A stretch of DNA of 64,000 nt from RUG12461 sp045657665. Lineage in GTDB: Bacteria > Bacillota > Clostridia > Lachnospirales > Lachnospiraceae. The stretch is taken from positions 1 through 64,000 of the forward strand of contig JAZOTN010000015.1 in the NCBI GenBank assembly GCA_045657665.1, given 5' to 3'. Of this stretch, positions 34,511 through 43,355 are shown piece after piece (positions within the stretch are counted from its first letter, which is position 1; each line of letters begins with the position of its first letter). A program made the position numbers and the translations under genes. The notes below the pieces were generated by a model. That model made no database searches, had not been told where the DNA came from, and saw only the letters and a list, made by a program, of their open reading frames with translations.

Positions 34511-36655
34511 TTATTTTATATTTTTCAGGGACAATGAAATTCTTTTCTTTTTTACATCTACGGACAACACCCGTACATCGACCACATCGCCGACGGATAC
34601 GACGTCCAGAGGATGCTTCACAAAGCGGTCCGCAAGCTCACTGATATGGCAAAGCCCGTCCTGATGAACGCCGATATCGATAAACGCACCGAAATCAATA
34701 ACATTCCGGACGGTTCCTTTGAGGATCATTCCGGGCGTCAGATCATCAAGCTCCAGCACGTCGCTCCTTAAGATCGGCCGCGGCATATCCTCTCTCGGAT
34801 CCCTTGCGGGCTGCTCCAGTTCCGAAAGGATGTCCAAAAGAGTAGGTTCCCCGATCCCGAGACTTTCTGCCGTTCCCTTTATATCCGTTACCTTCTTTGA
34901 AATCCCATGGCAACCTCCCCGGACTTCTTCGATTCCGATCCCGAGAGAAGAAAGGAGCTTCCGAACTGCCTCATAGCTTTCCGGATGCACGGCAGTCGCA
35001 TCCAGCGGCTCTTTTCCCCCGACGATCCGCATAAAACCCGCGCACTGTTCAAACGCTTTCGGTCCGAGCTTTGCGACTTTTTTCAGTTCCTTCCGGTCCC
35101 GGAAGGCTCCGTTCTCCTCACGGTAGGTGACGATATTCTTCGCGACAGTCTTGCTGATACCGGAAATATAAGACATAAGAGACGCGGATGCCGTATTAAG
35201 ATCCACGCCAACCCTGTTCACACAGCTTTCCACCACGCCGGTGAGGACTCCTTCCAGTTTTTTCTGATCGCAGTCATGCTGATACTGCCCGACACCAATG
35301 GATTTCGGATCGATCTTCACAAGCTCCGCAAGAGGATCCTGCAGTCTTCTCGCCATCGACACAGAACTTCTGACTCCGACATCCTCATTCGGAAATTCCT
35401 CGGTTCCGAGCTTGCTTGCCGAGTACACAGATGCGCCCGCTTCATTTACGATCACATACTGCAGAGGACGCTTCCACTCCCTCAGCATCTCAGTGATAAT
35501 CTGCTCGGATTCCCTGGATGCGGTACCATTGCCTAAGGAAATTAATGTTACATTATATTTTTCAACCAGTTGCTTTACGATCTGTTTCGCTTCTTCGACC
35601 CGGTTCTTTGGAGCCGTCGGAAAGATCACGGCATGATCCAGAAGCTTTCCGGTCGCATCCACAACCGCCAGTTTGCAGCCGGTCCGAAATCCCGGATCCC
35701 ATCCCAGCACCGTGTGTCCTGAGAGGCAGGGCTGCATCAGAAGCTGCGTCAGGTTCTTCCCGAACACACGGATCGCTCCGTCTTCCGCCTTTTCCGTCAG
35801 ATCCGAGCGCACTTCACGTTCAATGGAAGGCGCCATCAGTCGTTTATAGGCGTCCGTGATCATCCTTTTTAGAAAGGCGCTTAGTTCCTCATTATTCGTA
35901 TGTATAATCGAATTGTTAAGATATGATATAATTTTTTCTTCAGGTGCCTCGACCTTCACTGTCAGGATCTTTTCCTTTTCGCCGCGGTTCAGCGCCAGAA
36001 TGCGGTGCCCCTGCACCTTCCTTAGAGGTTCTGAAAACTCATAATACATCTCATAGACGGACTCCGTGTCTTTTTCCTTTGCCTCTGAAACGATCCTTCC
36101 CTCCCGAAAAGTCATCTCTCGGATCCTCTTTCGGTAATCCGCGTTTTCGGAAATCTGCTCTGCCAGAATATCCGATGCGCCTTCCAACGCCTCTGTTTTG
36201 TCCATAACGCCCTTCTCCGGGTCAATATAACGCTCTGCTTCCTCCGAAAGGCTCCCGGAAAGGTGCTGGAGAAACAATACCGTCGCAAGCCCCTCCAGGC
36301 CCTTCTCCTTTGCGATCGTTGCTCTGGTGCGTTTTTTCGGTTTATAGGGAAGATAGAGATCCTCCACCTCCGAAAGGGTTTCCGCTGCCTCTATGGCTGC
36401 TTCAAGCTCCGGAGTAAGCTTCTCCTGTTCACGGATGGATGCCGTCACGGTTTCCTTCCGCTCGGAAAGGTTCCGAAGATAGGTCAGGCGCTCAAAAAGA
36501 GCCCTCAAAACCTCGTCTGAGAGCCCTCCTGTCATTTCTTTACGATATCTGGCGATAAACGGGATCGCAAAGCCTTCATCGATCAGATTTACCGCCGCTT
36601 CCGCCTGCTTTTCCCGGATCGAAAGATCGGCCGCAAGCTTTTTTATCAAATCCAT
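34511..36655 (-). CDS. Tex-family RNA-binding protein
   Basis: 714 aa, full length for Tex. N-terminal helical domain, a YqgF/RNase H-like domain (TVLGWDPGFRTGCKLAVVD), helix-hairpin-helix repeats (NTASASLMSYISGISKTVAKNIV) and a C-terminal S1 domain (GMILKGTVRNVIDFGAFIDIGV). Tex is a transcription accessory protein that binds nucleic acid. Its ATG is one base after the sortase stop, so it is in the surface protein-sortase operon. Confidence 0.96.
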   Translation of the reverse strand: MDLIKKLAADLSIREKQAEAAVNLIDEGFAIPFIARYRKEMTGGLSDEVLRALFERLTYLRNLSERKETVTASIREQEKLTPELEAAIEAAETLSEVEDLYLPYKPKKRTRATIAKEKGLEGLATVLFLQHLSGSLSEEAERYIDPEKGVMDKTEALEGASDILAEQISENADYRKRIREMTFREGRIVSEAKEKDTESVYEMYYEFSEPLRKVQGHRILALNRGEKEKILTVKVEAPEEKIISYLNNSIIHTNNEELSAFLKRMITDAYKRLMAPSIEREVRSDLTEKAEDGAIRVFGKNLTQLLMQPCLSGHTVLGWDPGFRTGCKLAVVDATGKLLDHAVIFPTAPKNRVEEAKQIVKQLVEKYNVTLISLGNGTASRESEQIITEMLREWKRPLQYVIVNEAGASVYSASKLGTEEFPNEDVGVRSSVSMARRLQDPLAELVKIDPKSIGVGQYQHDCDQKKLEGVLTGVVESCVNRVGVDLNTASASLMSYISGISKTVAKNIVTYREENGAFRDRKELKKVAKLGPKAFEQCAGFMRIVGGKEPLDATAVHPESYEAVRKLLSSLGIGIEEVRGGCHGISKKVTDIKGTAESLGIGEPTLLDILSELEQPARDPREDMPRPILRSDVLELDDLTPGMILKGTVRNVIDFGAFIDIGVHQDGLCHISELADRFVKHPLDVVSVGDVVDVRVLSVDVKKKRISLSLKNIK

Positions 36656-36656
36656 T

Positions 36657-37493
36657 TCAGTTCCGGTACTCCTCTGTTCTCACACCGCATACGATCATGC
36701 GGCTTTCATCGCTGTCTGTGCAGGTGGAAAGCGTCACCACGTGATCTGACGGCGTCACATCAACCTCCGGATCAATATAGGAATTCCGGATCAGCCAGTC
36801 AATGAGACCGGCGTACTGTCCCGGCTCCTTTCCATAGACGTAATATACGGGATCCGAAGCGGAGACCTCCTCACATGCAAAAATCCGATACCGGTATACG
36901 GCATCCGGAGTATAAATGTCAAAGTACGAATGATCCTTATAGTACGCAGGATCCGAAGCATAATACTTCAGCTTTCCGAACATGGACAGATCCCGCATAT
37001 TATGGCCATAAAGCAGCGTATGAGGATCGGAAAAATCAGGAGTGGATTCCCCGTCCAGAAAAATGGATCCGGCTTTTGACTCCTCGCCGTTATAGGAACG
37101 GTAAAGATAGGTCTCGTTATTACCCGAATACAGAACCGGGTAACTGATCTCACCGTCTTCAAACGCGATCCAGCCTTTCACATCCGGATATTCCGCCGAT
37201 AGCGAAGCAAGATCTGTTTCCAGCGCCGGTACCCATCCGGGTGCTTCTTCCGTTTCAGGATCTGTTTCCTTATCTCCGGCTTCCTTCGGTTTCTCCGTAT
37301 CCACTGCCGTCACAAAGCTTTCCCTCGCCTGCTCATACAGTTTATCGGATTTCCGGTATTCATGCAACACCAAAAAAAGAAGAACGGCAGCAACAACAAG
37401 AAGCGCAATCCCGGCAAACAGGAAGATTCTTCCTTTCACAGGGTTTTTGCGCCTCTCAAGCCTTTGCCATTCTCTTCTTCCGTTCTTCTTCAT
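36657..37493 (-). CDS. srtB: class B sortase
   Basis: 278 aa. One N-terminal transmembrane helix (about 25-46), then the sortase B domain: WIAFEDGEISYPVL, YGHNM with the catalytic His, TLSTC with the catalytic Cys and SRMIVCGVR with the Arg. It attaches a C-terminally tagged protein to peptidoglycan. The start overlaps the end of the surface protein gene by four bases, which strongly suggests that protein is its substrate. Confidence 0.92.
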   Translation of the reverse strand: MKKNGRREWQRLERRKNPVKGRIFLFAGIALLVVAAVLLFLVLHEYRKSDKLYEQARESFVTAVDTEKPKEAGDKETDPETEEAPGWVPALETDLASLSAEYPDVKGWIAFEDGEISYPVLYSGNNETYLYRSYNGEESKAGSIFLDGESTPDFSDPHTLLYGHNMRDLSMFGKLKYYASDPAYYKDHSYFDIYTPDAVYRYRIFACEEVSASDPVYYVYGKEPGQYAGLIDWLIRNSYIDPEVDVTPSDHVVTLSTCTDSDESRMIVCGVRTEEYRN

Positions 37494-40400
37494 CGGGATG
37501 ATGCATCCTCGCAGGAGCTTTTACGGAGCCTAGCATACGCTGACAGGATGTAGATGACGATCATTGTTCCGCCCGATGCAAACAGTATTGCCAGAAGCCA
37601 TAACGGAGGCAACGTATCCCCCGTTTTCGGCGCTCTTGCTGCAATCGTCTTTCCACCTTTTATGGATGCATTCAGCTTTGCTGCCCTGACCGCGTTATCC
37701 CTCTGATAAACGGACGCAATCACACCGCTTAAAGCTGTGCCTTCCGCGGCAGGTACACCGGGTTCTCCCGGGTCAACCGCACCGCCGCTGGGATATCTCC
37801 ACAAGGCTTTAATGACAGTGTCTTCATTGATGGAGCTCCCAAAATCAAACAGATTTCCAGCTGCATCATACCAGCCGAGGAACGTTGCTCCAGACAGGAT
37901 GGGATCTTCCGGTTGCGGCATCACCTGGCCTTCTCCAATCACCTTCAGCGACTGCTTTCCTCCTCCGAGCTCAAGGCTGACCGCATAAGCCGGCTCCATA
38001 GAATAAATAACCGCGAATGTTGAGTAAAATCGGCTGTAAACAAACAGCTTATTGTTACTGATGTAAAAAGTTCCGTCGCTGAAGCGCGTATTTTGTGGAC
38101 GCTCACTTAGCTTTTTGAGCTGTATTATCTTTCCTCCATGGTTTCGGAGAACAACCGGGGCGTTCCGATTGCTGATTGAACAGTCAAATTCGAGTTCCAG
38201 AACCCTTGCTACATCAGAAACCTTTTCTCCTGTTTTTACGGTTCCATTTGCATACGTTGTGTTTTTCGTGACAGACACATCAAGGTAATCTCTCTTTACC
38301 TTGGCAGAATCAATCCCTGAAAAAACATCTGCGGAAATCTCCTTCGCGCGCTCTACTGTTTCAGGTTCCTTTGCCTCCACCATTGGCTCCTGCTCCGGAG
38401 TTACAGTCAGATTGACCTCTACCGAACTTCCCGGCTGACTGTTCGTATATTCTCTCAATCCGTTTGCACTGACGCCGTTTGCAACATCTGACGAACCGTT
38501 CAGTTCGACGTTTGGAATTCTTTTCTTTGATTCGATCGGAATCGAGATGGTATAATCCTCGTAATTCTTACTGCTTACCGTAAGTCTGATCTCTCCTGTA
38601 GCTCCGGAATATTTATTCGTCATGCTGTAGGAAAGCTCTGTTCCGGCGAGTCCGTTTACCGTCACGGCATCCCGGATATCCCCGTACACAGCGGAGCTTT
38701 CAAGCACCGGCTCTTTTTCCAGATATTCGGAAAGGTCAATCCTTCGATCTTCGACACCGGTGGACGGAATCTCTTTCACTGAAGGAAGTGCGATATCGGT
38801 ATGTGGAGCTTTTTCTATCGTAAATTCCGCTTCAATGAACGTAAGTTCATAATTTCCGTTTGCATTCAGAGTTCCTTTTTTGATCTCATAGGTTCCGGTG
38901 TCCTCCCCTTCGGTGCGGGTCAGCTTCCCCTCAAGAACACCTCCTGCCGTATCGTTCCATTTGAGACCGGATACGCTGTAGGTCAGTTCCGGATCCGTTT
39001 CGCCGTATTTCTTCGTCTTATTCTCTGCACTCACAGTGAGAGGGGCTTTTGTGATTTCGAAATCCGCTTCCGCTGTCGCCTCGGTATAGAGGAGATTTTC
39101 AGGATAAGTCACTTTTACAGTATATTTTCCTACACCCTTAGGAAGTTCTGAAACTTCCACCGCCCCCTCTTTCTTTTCCCGATAAGAAAGAGTATATAAT
39201 CCCTCATTCGTAGTTGTAGAAGGCTCTATCGTCGGAAGTGTTCCGTATACCTCGGATGTTGCGGTGATGGAGGCTGATCCCGTCCCTTTCAGTACTGTCA
39301 GGGTCGCTTCCGCCGTCATGGCTTTCACATAATCCAACTGTTTTGTCACCATTCGGATCCTGATGGTTCCGGCTTTTGAAATCGTAAGATTTGATCCGCT
39401 TAATGTCCCGTATCCGGTTCCGCCGGAGACAACCTCATAGGTGTCTGCCTCCCCTGTGCCTTCCGCTATGGTAAAAAGGCCGGAAACATCGTATGGTACG
39501 CCCGTGACATAAGTGTACTCTTTATCCTCGGGTGTAACAGTGCCATCCGCCCGTTTGATCTGGAAGTTCTTTGTTGTACGGTTACCGGCTTTATCCGTTG
39601 CCGCTATGAGATAAGAGCCCACCTCAGAGTTAGCTCCTGACGCTGCTCCATTTGTAACTTCCAGATTTGTTGTATCCGCACCGGTGGTTTCGCCAACGGA
39701 AGTTACCGTGACCTCTTTCAGATCCTGATCCGTAATCTGATAAGAAACCGGTCCGAAATAGTCATTCTCCTCATTTGACGCTTCAGAGCTCAATACTATA
39801 TCCGGCGGCGTCACATCCATCACGATGCCGTTGGAGCTGATGTAAACGATATGACCAGCATTATCCTCCACTTTTGCATAAATCACATAATTTCTCTCCG
39901 CTTCGATTTCAAAAGGAACCGTATAGGTCGTGAAAGCGGCTTCGCTGAGCTGTTGCTCCGTCATGGCCGTTTCGGAGAGATAATAACTGAGTCCGTTCTC
40001 TTTGATCCCGCTTTCCATATCAGTCGCTTCGATGGTGACAAGCTTTTTCTCTTTATAGAAAATGTTGAAAGTGATCGCATTTATGAAAGTTGTAAACGGA
40101 GATTCATAGTCTTGCACAGTGATCGTTGCGGTCGGAGCAGTATTGTCAAAGATTGTCCACACCTTATCTGCACAGTCTCTGTAATTGCCTTTCCCCGAAA
40201 TCCTGATCGTATAGTCCCTGCATTCCGTGCCGCTGTTTTCCGACTCATTCACCAATTCGTAATCGGCACCCTCTATCAATGCTGTTCTTCCATCGCTCAC
40301 TGTAAGAACAGGAGTGATCTCACTCCCTCTAAAAGCAAACCTGTCCGCATCCAGCGTCATCATGTTATTGGAAAGTGATTTCGGAGTGATCGCAAAGGCC

Positions 40401-41743
40401 GTTCTTCCTGATGTTCCTTCGATCCTATAATTAGAATTGGAAAGCGAAGCCGTTGCCGTATAGTTTTCTCCTGCGGCCGTTCTCCCTCCGCTGACACTTA
40501 CGAAGCAGCTGTCTCCGGTACACACCCCGGATATTTCCGCTGCAGGAGCCTGTTCTGTTCCGTTATAGACAAGATCATCTGTGTGACTCCAACTGACTGT
40601 CAGAGGCTTTTGAGAAATATTTGCCGTTGCAACGGTCTGCTGTCCCGTTGCGGCAAGCTCGTAGTTTTGAAGTGTTTCTTCAGAACCGGAAAGAGTGATA
40701 TCCCCAACACTAACCGCTTTGCCATTTCCCGCATTCACATCGGTAAAAGTACCGGTTGTCGTAACAGAAAGAGCATCCCCTTCCAGTTTCCCGGACATAA
40801 GAACGTTATCGTAGATTAAAGTCGCTGTGCTGAGCGAATCATACTCCTTATCCTGTACTTCAATCCCGGAAACCGTTACCGGGCGTTTTGCGATCGCGGC
40901 GCTGATCACTCCTTCTCCGCCGTTATGGTTACCATCCACCGTAATCTTATAGGAAACGCTGTAGCTCCCTGCATTCGCCGCAGTCGGCGGAGTATCTGAC
41001 ACTTCTCCGTTTAATGTGTATTTGATCGTACCACCGGACACACTCCCTGCCGTAACAAGCGCCTGCTCTGTTCCGTCATATACAAGACCCGTGATGGCAA
41101 CAGGATAGGTAATATCCGCATCGACCGGCTGGATTGCGAAGCTTGTCGATGCTGTTTTTCCTTCAACCGTCACGCTTGCTGTATAACTCCCTGCATCAGT
41201 CGGAGCTTCCGCAGAATCATATGACACTGCTCCGGCTGTCGTACCTGTGTACTGGATCGCCGGCGAACCAAAGGGATTGTCTTCTGCATCGTCAGGAGTC
41301 CGCTCAAGCGTTGCTCCGTGCGGTGCGCCATCATAGGAGACGCATGACACCGCGGTGATCTGCAAGCTCTGTGCACTTTCATGAGAGTCCGTTGTTCCCT
41401 TATATGTACAGTCCCCTTCTCCCTCGCACCATGCGTCGATCACATTTCCTGAAGATGCATACACCCAGCTGTGGATATGTGAAGCCACGCTTCCGGGATT
41501 GCCGGAAGGTTCTCCGCCTCCGGTATTTTCCGGATCACCGGTTGGATCTCCTGCAGGATCGCCGCTCGGATCGCCGGCCGGATCTCCCCCGATGGTCGGA
41601 TCCACCGGTTCCGCATATAAAAGCGTTGTCGGAACAGCGGCAAACGTCAAAACCGCAGCCATCGTATATGCAAAAAGCATACGAAGTCCGCGGTTTTTTC
41701 TTACGATTCCTTTCCGTACCTCCAGATCTTCTCCGTTTCTCAT
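37490..41743 (-). CDS. giant MBG/YDG-repeat surface protein with PKTGD sorting signal
   Basis: 1417 aa. Signal peptide (about 1-43), a GDPxGDP repeat hinge near 50-80, then YDG and MBG modules (KPLTVSWSHTDDLVYNGTEQAP, LTVSAENKTKKYGETDPELTY), Ig-like stretches, an InlB_B/Flg_new repeat (ATFLGWYDAAGNLFD), and a C-terminal sorting signal: PKTGD, a hydrophobic helix and a basic tail. Likely a cell-wall-anchored adhesin. Start at ATG 41743 with GAGAGGGG before it; a longer start at 41773 lacks a binding site. Confidence 0.9.
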   Translation of the reverse strand: MRNGEDLEVRKGIVRKNRGLRMLFAYTMAAVLTFAAVPTTLLYAEPVDPTIGGDPAGDPSGDPAGDPTGDPENTGGGEPSGNPGSVASHIHSWVYASSGNVIDAWCEGEGDCTYKGTTDSHESAQSLQITAVSCVSYDGAPHGATLERTPDDAEDNPFGSPAIQYTGTTAGAVSYDSAEAPTDAGSYTASVTVEGKTASTSFAIQPVDADITYPVAITGLVYDGTEQALVTAGSVSGGTIKYTLNGEVSDTPPTAANAGSYSVSYKITVDGNHNGGEGVISAAIAKRPVTVSGIEVQDKEYDSLSTATLIYDNVLMSGKLEGDALSVTTTGTFTDVNAGNGKAVSVGDITLSGSEETLQNYELAATGQQTVATANISQKPLTVSWSHTDDLVYNGTEQAPAAEISGVCTGDSCFVSVSGGRTAAGENYTATASLSNSNYRIEGTSGRTAFAITPKSLSNNMMTLDADRFAFRGSEITPVLTVSDGRTALIEGADYELVNESENSGTECRDYTIRISGKGNYRDCADKVWTIFDNTAPTATITVQDYESPFTTFINAITFNIFYKEKKLVTIEATDMESGIKENGLSYYLSETAMTEQQLSEAAFTTYTVPFEIEAERNYVIYAKVEDNAGHIVYISSNGIVMDVTPPDIVLSSEASNEENDYFGPVSYQITDQDLKEVTVTSVGETTGADTTNLEVTNGAASGANSEVGSYLIAATDKAGNRTTKNFQIKRADGTVTPEDKEYTYVTGVPYDVSGLFTIAEGTGEADTYEVVSGGTGYGTLSGSNLTISKAGTIRIRMVTKQLDYVKAMTAEATLTVLKGTGSASITATSEVYGTLPTIEPSTTTNEGLYTLSYREKKEGAVEVSELPKGVGKYTVKVTYPENLLYTEATAEADFEITKAPLTVSAENKTKKYGETDPELTYSVSGLKWNDTAGGVLEGKLTRTEGEDTGTYEIKKGTLNANGNYELTFIEAEFTIEKAPHTDIALPSVKEIPSTGVEDRRIDLSEYLEKEPVLESSAVYGDIRDAVTVNGLAGTELSYSMTNKYSGATGEIRLTVSSKNYEDYTISIPIESKKRIPNVELNGSSDVANGVSANGLREYTNSQPGSSVEVNLTVTPEQEPMVEAKEPETVERAKEISADVFSGIDSAKVKRDYLDVSVTKNTTYANGTVKTGEKVSDVARVLELEFDCSISNRNAPVVLRNHGGKIIQLKKLSERPQNTRFSDGTFYISNNKLFVYSRFYSTFAVIYSMEPAYAVSLELGGGKQSLKVIGEGQVMPQPEDPILSGATFLGWYDAAGNLFDFGSSINEDTVIKALWRYPSGGAVDPGEPGVPAAEGTALSGVIASVYQRDNAVRAAKLNASIKGGKTIAARAPKTGDTLPPLWLLAILFASGGTMIVIYILSAYARLRKSSCEDASSR

Positions 41744-41953
41744 AAAAACCCCTCTCTGAACCCCTCTGTTCAACGGAAAACGCTATGTATTGTGCCAAAG
41801 CAATCGATCTATACAATATCTTTCTATTTAATTGTAATGAATTTAAATCCAGATGTAAATAATGAAAAGCGAAAAAATCACGTTTTTGGAAAAAATATAC
41901 TTTAGATTTATGATTTGCAAGACAGATTTTCCGTAGATAATCGCAGCGATCTG

Positions 41954-41962
41954 TGATATGAT
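41954..41962 (+). promoter_or_regulatory. extended -10 promoter, probably leaderless
   Basis: TG-A-TATGAT (-10 at 41957-41962) is only six bases before ATG 41969. A TAGATA hexamer 17 bp upstream matches the -35 consensus at four of six bases. Confidence 0.6.
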
Positions 41963-41968
41963 GCGGAT

Positions 41969-42394
41969 ATGGATAACATGAACGGGTGGAATACGAACGG
42001 GAACACAAACGGAAATCCGCCACAGGAACCGATTCCCGCAAGAAATCTCCATTTTGAGACCATATCCCTGATCCTCGGGATTGTGGGACTTTTTTCCGCA
42101 AGCTGCGGCATGGGCATTTTCTTCGGCGCGCTCGCTGTGATCTTCGGTTTTCTCAGCAAGGGCGGAACTTTTACCATGGGACCAAAAGGAAAAGCCGGTG
42201 TTTTTCTCGGTGCAGCTGCTATTGTGTTTACTGCCATCACCACGATCATCGGCGTTGTGACGCTGCTCACGCAGTTTGGCGGGATCGAAGGGTTTCTTGC
42301 CGAGTATAACCGCCTCTATGATGCATTATACAGCGGTGATGTAAATGAAGCCTACTCTGTCCTTTATGGTATGAGCGGTGTTCCGGTCCAGTAA
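41969..42394 (+). CDS. small membrane protein (DUF4190-like)
   Basis: 141 aa. A Asn/Gly/Pro-rich start is followed by two hydrophobic helices (about 32-62 and 75-105) with LILGIVGLFSASCG and GVFLGAAAIVFTAITTIIG, the layout of DUF4190-type membrane proteins, and a C-terminal soluble tail. Function unknown. Its last 31 nt overlap the convergent DUF2752 gene. No Shine-Dalgarno. Confidence 0.7.
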   Translation: MDNMNGWNTNGNTNGNPPQEPIPARNLHFETISLILGIVGLFSASCGMGIFFGALAVIFGFLSKGGTFTMGPKGKAGVFLGAAAIVFTAITTIIGVVTLLTQFGGIEGFLAEYNRLYDALYSGDVNEAYSVLYGMSGVPVQ

Positions 42395-42702
42395 AGCACG
42401 GCATTTTTCCAGACGAAGTTTCCGAGGATTACCGCCAGAAGAAGGTATACCCACTTTACGGTGAGCGGAAAGTGAAAAAAGACGCGGCGCTTCAGCATTT
42501 TTTCTGCAATAAAGGAAACCAGAAACCAGATCAGGAGAACGGCCGCCAGGGGGATCGCAGGATAATAGAAAAGCGAATGGAGCGGATGACCTGTCAGCAA
42601 AAAATAAAGGCTTCTCGTCGCTCCGCAGCCCGGACAATAGTATCCTGTATATTTATGGATCAGACAGGGTGGAAGCACCCTCAGCAGTTTTTCAAAAAAC
42701 AT
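42364..42702 (-). CDS. DUF2752-family membrane protein
   Basis: 112 aa, three hydrophobic segments. The signature YYCPGCGATRSLYFLLTGH (CPxCGxTR) marks DUF2752, a family of unknown role. AAAAGGAT is very close to the ATG. Its 3' end overlaps the opposite gene. Confidence 0.88.
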   Translation of the reverse strand: MFFEKLLRVLPPCLIHKYTGYYCPGCGATRSLYFLLTGHPLHSLFYYPAIPLAAVLLIWFLVSFIAEKMLKRRVFFHFPLTVKWVYLLLAVILGNFVWKNAVLYWTGTPLIP

Positions 42703-42711
42703 ATCCTTTTC

Positions 42712-42740
42712 TTGATAAATACAACGTTTTCTGCTATAAT
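42712..42740 (+). promoter_or_regulatory. promoter of SprA-like gene
   Basis: TTGATA (42712-42717) and TATAAT (42735-42740), 17 bp apart. The predicted start is near 42747, giving a 73-nt leader. Confidence 0.8.
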
Positions 42741-42748
42741 TATCAGAC

Positions 42749-42820
42749 TAAACCGACAGGTCGCAAAGTCGCAAACGGTTTATCCCTGAAAACAGGTCTT
42801 TTGCGGAAAGGAGGTTTCGA
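42749..42820 (+). promoter_or_regulatory. structured mRNA leader with tandem GTCGCAAA repeats
   Basis: TAAACCG (42749-42755) pairs with CGGTTTA (42776-42782); the loop holds two directly joined GTCGCAAA repeats (42760-42767 and 42768-42775). Next to the AAAGGAGG binding site is TTTTGCGG (42800-42807), which can pair with GCAAA of either repeat. ACAGGTC also occurs twice (42756-42762 and 42792-42798). No Rfam class is recognised. Confidence 0.5.
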
Positions 42821-43311
42821 TGAGCACACTTGGTCTTTCCGGCATTTTCGGATATCAGAATGCAATGCAGCGCATCGGCAATGCGAACGGCATCGGAACC
42901 AACTATGACCTCGGAGACGGCACCAAGACCATCAAACCGGGCCGCGTCAATCCTGCCGAATGCCAGACCTGCAAAGAGCGCAAGTATAAGGACGGCTCCA
43001 ACGAAAACGATGTCTCCTTCCAGACCGCACAGCATATTTCTCCGCAGAGCGCCGGAGCAAGAGTCCGGGGACATGAACAGGAGCACGTCGCCAACGCCTA
43101 TGAGCGGGCGGAAAAGGCCGGCGGAAAAGTCCTTCAGGCCTCTGTTGCGATCCACACCGCAGTCTGCCCCGAGTGCGGCCGCGTATATATCTCAGGTGGT
43201 ACGACTACCACAAAGATCGCTTATCCCAACGAGGACAATCCTTACCAGAAGGATCGAAAGGCCCAGCAGGGCGACGCCGTAAGAGGCGCAAATCTGGATT
43301 TTACCGTCTGA
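42820..43311 (+). CDS. SprA-related putative metalloprotease
   Basis: 163 aa. The HExxH zinc motif HEQEH at 85-89 within ARVRGHEQEHVANAY matches the SprA-related / CJM1_0395 family of putative metalloproteases. Two CxxC pairs (C48-C51 and C116-C119) suggest a zinc ribbon. No signal peptide or membrane helix. GGAGG seven bases before the ATG. Substrate unknown. Confidence 0.78.
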   Translation: MSTLGLSGIFGYQNAMQRIGNANGIGTNYDLGDGTKTIKPGRVNPAECQTCKERKYKDGSNENDVSFQTAQHISPQSAGARVRGHEQEHVANAYERAEKAGGKVLQASVAIHTAVCPECGRVYISGGTTTTKIAYPNEDNPYQKDRKAQQGDAVRGANLDFTV

Positions 43312-43313
43312 CG

Positions 43314-43336
43314 AAAGACTGATTCCATCAGTCTTT
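43314..43336 (+). terminator. hairpin after SprA-like gene
   Basis: Perfect stem AAAGACTGAT / ATCAGTCTTT with loop TCC, just after the stop. The T-tail is short, so termination may be partial and the next gene may be read through. Confidence 0.65.
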
Positions 43337-43355
43337 CCGTATTTCAAGGAATCTT

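Noticed and set aside
42741..42819. c-di-GMP-I riboswitch in the SprA-like leader
   Set aside because: Only a GCAAAG fragment resembles the class; the two-helix fold and the tetraloop-receptor parts are absent.
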